From Pirellula sp. SH-Sr6A (GTDB lineage Bacteria > Planctomycetota > Planctomycetia > Pirellulales > Pirellulaceae): a DNA stretch of 64,000 nucleotides. Positions 60,501-64,000 of this stretch are shown here, piece by piece (positions within the stretch are counted from its first letter, which is position 1; every line of letters begins with the position of its first letter). Where the stretch lies: positions 5,375,988-5,439,987 of the forward strand of contig NZ_CP011272.1 of NCBI RefSeq assembly GCF_001610875.1, given 5' to 3'. The notes below the pieces were generated by a model, which did no database searches, was not told where the DNA came from, and saw only the letters and a list, made by a program, of their open reading frames with translations. A program made the translations under genes and the position numbers.

Positions 60501-61075
60501 TGCTTCGTCAAGAAGATGTCCTCGATGCTGCCGCGGATTGCGAATCGTTGGCGGCGACGATCGAAGAGCAGTTTCGCGAATTGATGGTGCTTCGCATTTG
60601 TTCCCACGTATTGAGCACGGGCATGGAGCGATTCCGAGAGAAGAATCAAGGACCGTTGCTAAAAGCCGCGGGAGATGCGTTTCATAAGATGACGCTCGGT
60701 GCCTACGATGGCCTTCGCGTGGATTGGGATGAAGCCGGAAAGGCGGTCATGGTAGGGGTACGTCGGGGGCAGGGAGACGATTTGCATGTGAAACAAATGA
60801 GTGATGGGACTTGCGATCAGCTATACCTCGCTCTGCGCCTTGCCTGTCTAGAAAACTGGCTGATGCACCACGAGCCGATTCCATTCATCGTGGACGATAT
60901 CCTCGTTCACTTCGATGACGCGCGGAGCGCTGCAACATTGGAGCAACTAGCGGGCTTGTCGGAGAGGACGCAAGTGATCTTCTTCACCCACCATGAGCAT
61001 CTCTTGGAGCTTGCTCAAGCCACTCTTCCTGCTCATCGCCTGTGCATTCACCGACTCGGCAGAGCGAACAGCTAA
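57533..61075 (+). CDS. SbcC/YhaN-type AAA family SMC-like ATPase
   Basis: The 1180-aa protein is the coiled-coil ATPase partner of the upstream nuclease. Walker A is FGPNEAGKSSALRAI (residues about 34-48), preceded by LQLDLLAVGPF. The central 900 residues are mostly coiled coil with heptad-rich segments (KKLRLEIQSAESQISRL, QRAIQELELRSRKAI). The C-terminal half-site has a signature-like MSDGTCDQLYLALRLA, the Walker B PFIVDDILVHFDDARS and VIFFTHHEHLLE. Unlike SbcC, no CxxC zinc hook is evident in the coiled coil, matching YhaN. The ATG at 57533 lies in the stop of the nuclease gene (ATGA), so the longer frame to 57461 is rejected. Confidence 0.9.
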   Translation: MKLLQLDLLAVGPFTQVSLDFSKGNHGLHLVFGPNEAGKSSALRAITDFFYGFPSRTSDDFLHPYKNLRVGGTVCHSDGTVQRLVRRKGNQNTLRDESDTSPVSDEILRKYLGDVERGAFETMFGINHESLRQGGQDLVAGGGEIGEALFASAAGLSELRSVQAGLSEELQSLFKPHGPGGTLGGAIKAYDVAREKRKRSLVSSEVWENHRAIMSSAERRREETSLEIQRKQGEILRWKRILRSIPLVASWKNATDKLAAESDVPLLDEDFGKRAQALLIEWKQNETRLFHLHERLAEIEKQLGALPDQNELLLEQNAVEELKKELGVHLNAQSQLPRLISYRDDHEHKIRQLHREIGRPVEPVDMETLRSLLSRQTRIQELGNKKEGHEERLRATQNGLKKLRLEIQSAESQISRLTVTPHAPSLHAVLRKIARDGDLEEELTQRHSELDVLRSHAESIYAAIDTPKLEWKELLSVDLPSRSLVELFENEERAIAEDMKRIDLSIRDLEQAKANCDQKLALLEAGEIVLTLDDLKRVRENRDNGWRIIKKELRGNESAPTERSEFLQASAMQGPIDEVFEAAMHKADDVSDALRKDADRVAAKTQLHIEKQGIDVKIQQQRSWMAEAEASRENWNKRWKQVWDAIGIPLRSPREAKVWLDQIDALRRAHLSVEQKQRAIQELELRSRKAIDDLIGALRLVDGGQIEELPASLFSLLDYATKVDEGLKQLERDRSQCEAILVRGKLDLEKATVDVQDCQATLDQWIRDWGDEMGRLKLPSNASPLEASQILHTLEKIRDHETQRADYHKRIIGIERDSNAFLESLHACVARIAPEGIGETEDLQVRLLAQKIQKATSDAEERRRLKHEQSRIQQDLVELRATHEVAQSTIQRMLEEANVSIADELLQAAERSNGKRIMQERLRTLEESLRAECGLGDFSDFLSEVEHADEEKDGIEPRIQQLASEIMLLETEKEKWVDEFHREKNALDQLLRQEDVLDAAADCESLAATIEEQFRELMVLRICSHVLSTGMERFREKNQGPLLKAAGDAFHKMTLGAYDGLRVDWDEAGKAVMVGVRRGQGDDLHVKQMSDGTCDQLYLALRLACLENWLMHHEPIPFIVDDILVHFDDARSAATLEQLAGLSERTQVIFFTHHEHLLELAQATLPAHRLCIHRLGRANS

Positions 61076-61123
61076 CCGTTCAGGGCTAGCTGCACGATTC
61101 GCAGTTCAGACGGAAATGCATCA

Positions 61124-62218
61124 TTAGCGGTATCGGGATAACCAGTGTGAGTAGGGGGCAGGTAGGGTCTGCCAAGCGGCGTCGGCAACGCCCAGCGCTT
61201 TAGCGGCTTGGTAGGGCCAGTGCGGATCGGCCAACAGGGGTCTCCCAATAGAGGCGAAATCGATTTTTCCTTGTCGAATCATTTGGTCGGCGCTCTGCGG
61301 ACCATCGATGAACCAGCTGGTCGTGCCGGGTAGCCCTGTTTCCTTCAGAACCCTCGCGGCGATATCTTCGAGAAGATTGGGACCCCACGGGATTTGTGCC
61401 GTAGGTGTGTTGAAGCCAATGGAAACATCGACGGAGTCGAGCCCTTCGCTCTTCATCTTATTTAGCAAGTCGATGGACTCTGCCAGCCGTTCTTCGTCAT
61501 TGCCATCGAATTCCACGACGCTGAATCGGGCTGTGAGTGGAAATCGTTCCGGCCAAACTTTGCGCACCGCACTCAAAGTTTCGATGAGGTAGCGACCGCG
61601 ATTTTCCGCACTGCCGCCATAGCTGTCCGTCCGAGTGTTGGAGTACTTCGACCAGAAGTTCTGCGCGAGGTAACCATGAGCGAAGTGGAGTTGAAGCCAT
61701 TCAAAACCTACGTCCCTCGCTCGTTCGGCCGCTTGAACGGTACAGTTTTGAACGCGACGAATATCTTCCAGCGTCATTTCTTTTGGCACGCGTGAGAGAT
61801 TCGCGCCGAAGGGTATGGCGGATGGGGCGATCGGTGTCCACGAGTTCGGTTGGCCTTCAGGAATGTGATCGTCACCTTCCCAAGGCCGGTTCGCTGAAGC
61901 TTTGCGACCCGCGTGCGCGATCTGAATTCCAGGAACGGACTTCCAGTGCTTGATCGATCGGACGATGGGCTCCAGTGCAGCAGCTTGTTCGTCGTTCCAT
62001 AGCCCCGCATCGCCCCAACTGATGCGGCCTTCCGGTGAGACTGCCGTCGCTTCGAGGACAACCAATCCGGCTCCTCCGCGGGCTAGCGAGGTGTAATGAA
62101 CTCGGTGCCATTCGTTGGCAACACCTTCTTCCGACATGTATTGGCACATCGGAGAGACCGCGATTCGATTGCGGAGGGTGACATCTTTGAGAGAGAACGG
62201 ATCGAACAAACCTGGCAT
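61124..62218 (-). CDS. Old Yellow Enzyme family NADH:flavin oxidoreductase (XenA/YqjM-like)
   Basis: The 364-aa FMN enzyme reduces activated alkenes with NAD(P)H. Family motifs are PFSLKDVTLRNRIAVSPMCQ, GRISWGDAGLWNDEQ, QIAHAGRKASANRPWEGDDH (the conserved H-A-G-R segment), LHFAHGYLAQNFWS, NTRTDSYGGSAENR, LTARFSVVE, and the final PYSHWLSRYR. Length and the C-terminal arginine-finger-like HWLSRYR match XenA- and YqjM-type enzymes, which act on xenobiotics and quinones. The ATG at 62218 gives the normal MPGLF start; the frame continues to 62305 and would overlap lepA, so it is not used. It follows lepA on the same strand. Confidence 0.93.
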   Translation of the reverse strand: MPGLFDPFSLKDVTLRNRIAVSPMCQYMSEEGVANEWHRVHYTSLARGGAGLVVLEATAVSPEGRISWGDAGLWNDEQAAALEPIVRSIKHWKSVPGIQIAHAGRKASANRPWEGDDHIPEGQPNSWTPIAPSAIPFGANLSRVPKEMTLEDIRRVQNCTVQAAERARDVGFEWLQLHFAHGYLAQNFWSKYSNTRTDSYGGSAENRGRYLIETLSAVRKVWPERFPLTARFSVVEFDGNDEERLAESIDLLNKMKSEGLDSVDVSIGFNTPTAQIPWGPNLLEDIAARVLKETGLPGTTSWFIDGPQSADQMIRQGKIDFASIGRPLLADPHWPYQAAKALGVADAAWQTLPAPYSHWLSRYR

Positions 62219-62288
62219 AATGCTTCGAACCTCGGGAAGCGGAAAAGGTAACAATTCGACGAGAACAGATAGACTGAGCGATCCGGAC

Positions 62289-64000
62289 CTACTTGTTGTC
62301 AGCACCCGTGTCGAGCACTGCCATGAACGCTTTCTGTGGGATGTCGACGGAGCCGATCGATTTCATACGCTTTTTGCCTTCGCGTTGCTTGGCCCACAAT
62401 TTGCGTTTTCGGGTGATGTCACCACCATAGCACTTGGCAGTCACGTTCTTGCGCATGGCTGGAACGGTTTCGCGTGCGATCACCCGGGCGCCGATCGCTG
62501 CCTGCACCGCGACTTCGAACATGTGGCGGTCAATCTCCTCTTTGAGCTTCTTGACAACGGCACGGCCACGGCGGTCCGAGTCTCGCCGATCGCAGATGAC
62601 GCTCAACGCATCGACTCGCTTGCCGTTGACGAGGATGTCCATGCGCACCAAGTCGGCTTGCTCGTACCCGATGATTTCGTAATCCATCGTACCGTACCCG
62701 CGCGTTGCACTTTTGAGTTTGTCGTGAAGGTCATAGATGACTTCCGCGAGGGGCAAATCATAAGTGACGAGGGATCGCGTGGCGGAAAGGTATTCGTTTC
62801 CTTTCAGCACACCGCGTCGGTCTTGGCAGAGCTTCATCACAATGCCGATGTACTCTTGGGGCAAGACGAAGTTCACGCGAACGATCGGCTGTCGAAACTC
62901 TTCGATATCCCCTGAGTCGGGCACCTCTTGTGGGCGATGGATCTCCAGTTTTTCCCCGTTGCGTTTGATGATTTCGTAGGTCACGTTCGGGGCGGTTTGG
63001 ACCAAGTCCAGGTTGCATTCGTTCTCTAAACGCTGCTGGATGATCTCCATATGAAGAAGTCCGAGGAACCCGCAGCGGAAGCCGAATCCCAGGGCTTCAC
63101 TCGTCTCGGGTGCGAATTCAAACGAAGGGTCGTTGATCGCCAGTTTTTCCAGCGCGTCCCGAAGCTCGGTGAATTCCTGGCCGTCGCTGGGATAGAGGCC
63201 GCAGTAGACCATCCGTTTGGGGGGCTGGTATCCTTCGAGAGGCTTGGCATTGACGTCGTTGGCCAAAGCGACGGTGTCGCCGATGCGGACATCTTTGAGG
63301 GATTTGATGTTGCAAATCAAATACCCTACCTCACCGGCTCGCAGTTTGTCGCAAGCTCTCCGTTCGGGAACAAACTGGCCAATTTCGAGAACTTCGTAAT
63401 TGGCACCGACGCCCAAGAATCGAACCTTATCGCCTCGTTTGATCTCCCCTTCCATCAGCCGGACGTAAGTGATCGCGCCGCGATAGTCGTCGTAGTGGGA
63501 ATCGAAAACCATCGCTCTGAATGGAGCCTGCATATTCCCATTCGGGGCAGGAATGCGTTCGACGATGGCAGCGAGAAGTTCGTCGATCCCGATCCCTGAT
63601 TTGCCGGAACATTTCACAATCTCCGTGGGGTCGATCCCAAGCACTTGTTCCATCTCCGCCGTGACTTCCTCAATTCTCGCGTGAACCAAGTCGACTTTGT
63701 TGATCACTGGAATGATTTTCAAATCATGGTCCATCGCGGAGTAAGCGTTCGCGACGGTTTGCGCTTCCACTCCTTGGAAGGAATCCACCAGGAGCAAGGC
63801 CCCTTCGCAGCAGCTCAATGATCGCGAGACTTCGTATTGAAAGTCGACGTGACCCGGGGTGTCGATCAAGTTCAGTTCGTAGACCTCCCCGTTGTACTTG
63901 TAGTTCAGCGACACCGCCTTTGCTTTGATCGTGATGCCCCGTTCGCGTTCGAGGTCCATCGCGTCGAGAAGTTGCTCCTTCATCTTCCGGATCTCAACGG
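62289..64000 (-). CDS. lepA: Elongation factor 4 (LepA), N-terminus outside window
   Basis: LepA is a ribosome-associated translational GTPase. About 569 residues are visible; the extreme N-terminus, including the P-loop and part of switch I, runs past the right edge (the frame continues upstream of the apparent ATG at 63983). Seen motifs: DSMDLERERGITIKAKAV-type switch I/II region (LDAMDLERERGITIKA), the G3 LIDTPGHVDF, G4 NKVDL, domain II, then FGFRCGFLGLLHMEII and GYGTMDYEIIGYEQADLVRMDILVNG. The characteristic C-terminal MRKNVTAKCYGGDITRKRKL motif follows near the end. It is complete at the 3' end, and the XenA-like gene follows 70 bp later. Confidence 0.97.
   Translation of the reverse strand, partial: VEIRKMKEQLLDAMDLERERGITIKAKAVSLNYKYNGEVYELNLIDTPGHVDFQYEVSRSLSCCEGALLLVDSFQGVEAQTVANAYSAMDHDLKIIPVINKVDLVHARIEEVTAEMEQVLGIDPTEIVKCSGKSGIGIDELLAAIVERIPAPNGNMQAPFRAMVFDSHYDDYRGAITYVRLMEGEIKRGDKVRFLGVGANYEVLEIGQFVPERRACDKLRAGEVGYLICNIKSLKDVRIGDTVALANDVNAKPLEGYQPPKRMVYCGLYPSDGQEFTELRDALEKLAINDPSFEFAPETSEALGFGFRCGFLGLLHMEIIQQRLENECNLDLVQTAPNVTYEIIKRNGEKLEIHRPQEVPDSGDIEEFRQPIVRVNFVLPQEYIGIVMKLCQDRRGVLKGNEYLSATRSLVTYDLPLAEVIYDLHDKLKSATRGYGTMDYEIIGYEQADLVRMDILVNGKRVDALSVICDRRDSDRRGRAVVKKLKEEIDRHMFEVAVQAAIGARVIARETVPAMRKNVTAKCYGGDITRKRKLWAKQREGKKRMKSIGSVDIPQKAFMAVLDTGADNK

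Noticed and set aside
1-64000. CRISPR arrays, insertion sequences, prophage or rRNA genes
   Set aside because: No spaced direct repeats, transposase motifs, terminal inverted repeats or rRNA signatures were noticed when reading both strands.

Overview
The window looks like chromosome of a planctomycete, probably a Pirellulales/Rhodopirellula-type bacterium. The pointers are a DUF1501 Tat-signal protein divergent from a secreted sulfatase, a neutral ceramidase-like secreted hydrolase, DUF1571 and DUF3467 proteins, a very large multidomain Ser/Thr kinase, site-2 protease/HlyD fusions, LpxB (so an LPS outer membrane), moderate GC and few strong Shine-Dalgarno sequences. The species itself cannot be read from the sequence. 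No insertion sequence, prophage, CRISPR array or rRNA operon was seen; the region appears to be stable core and lineage-specific chromosome.

Layout. 1-1.4 kb: the end of prephenate dehydratase and a YceH protein. 1.4-7.5 kb (minus): an FHA-EAL protein, a 1260-aa multidomain kinase and an outer-membrane-like protein. 7.7-12.9 kb: an RNA methyltransferase just behind tRNA-Leu(UAG), then PII, LpxB, a histidine phosphatase and a ceramidase-like enzyme. 13-16.6 kb: a convergent K+/H+ antiporter and RCK-type K+ channel. 16.6-21.6 kb: a 1.37-kilo-residue membrane protein of unknown role and a glycine-rich RRM protein with a clear terminator.

21.7-39.1 kb is the most coherent block and reads as a nitrate sensing, uptake and assimilation regulon. 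A hybrid histidine kinase with a NarX-like nitrate P-box motif is translationally coupled to an NtrC-type regulator that lacks GAFTGA. Next comes an alginate-export-family porin and, divergently, one tightly packed operon: nrtA-nrtB-nrtC-nrtD, a DmsB-DmsC fusion, a NasA-type molybdopterin nitrate reductase, a ferredoxin-type nitrite reductase, and a CysJ-like reductase whose flavodoxin domain is replaced by an RnfB-type Fe-S motif. A sigma54-like -24/-12 element lies 79 bp before nrtA.

39.1-46.1 kb: a divergent phosphoglucose isomerase-like protein, a glycosyltransferase, a DUF1571 protein, a small membrane protein, ilvH-ilvC and an RlmI-like methyltransferase, with several good intrinsic terminators. 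46.2-52.4 kb (minus): a probable operon of a GAF-HlyD fusion, a HlyD adaptor, a PqqD-M50 protease-HlyD fusion and DUF3467, a plausible undescribed envelope protease/export system. 52.4-64 kb: DUF1501 and sulfatase, an SbcD/SbcC-like (YhaO/YhaN) repair pair, a XenA-like Old Yellow Enzyme and lepA, which runs off the right edge.

Functional names come from motifs and family resemblance read by eye. No database search was possible, so distant families and start codons carry the stated uncertainty.
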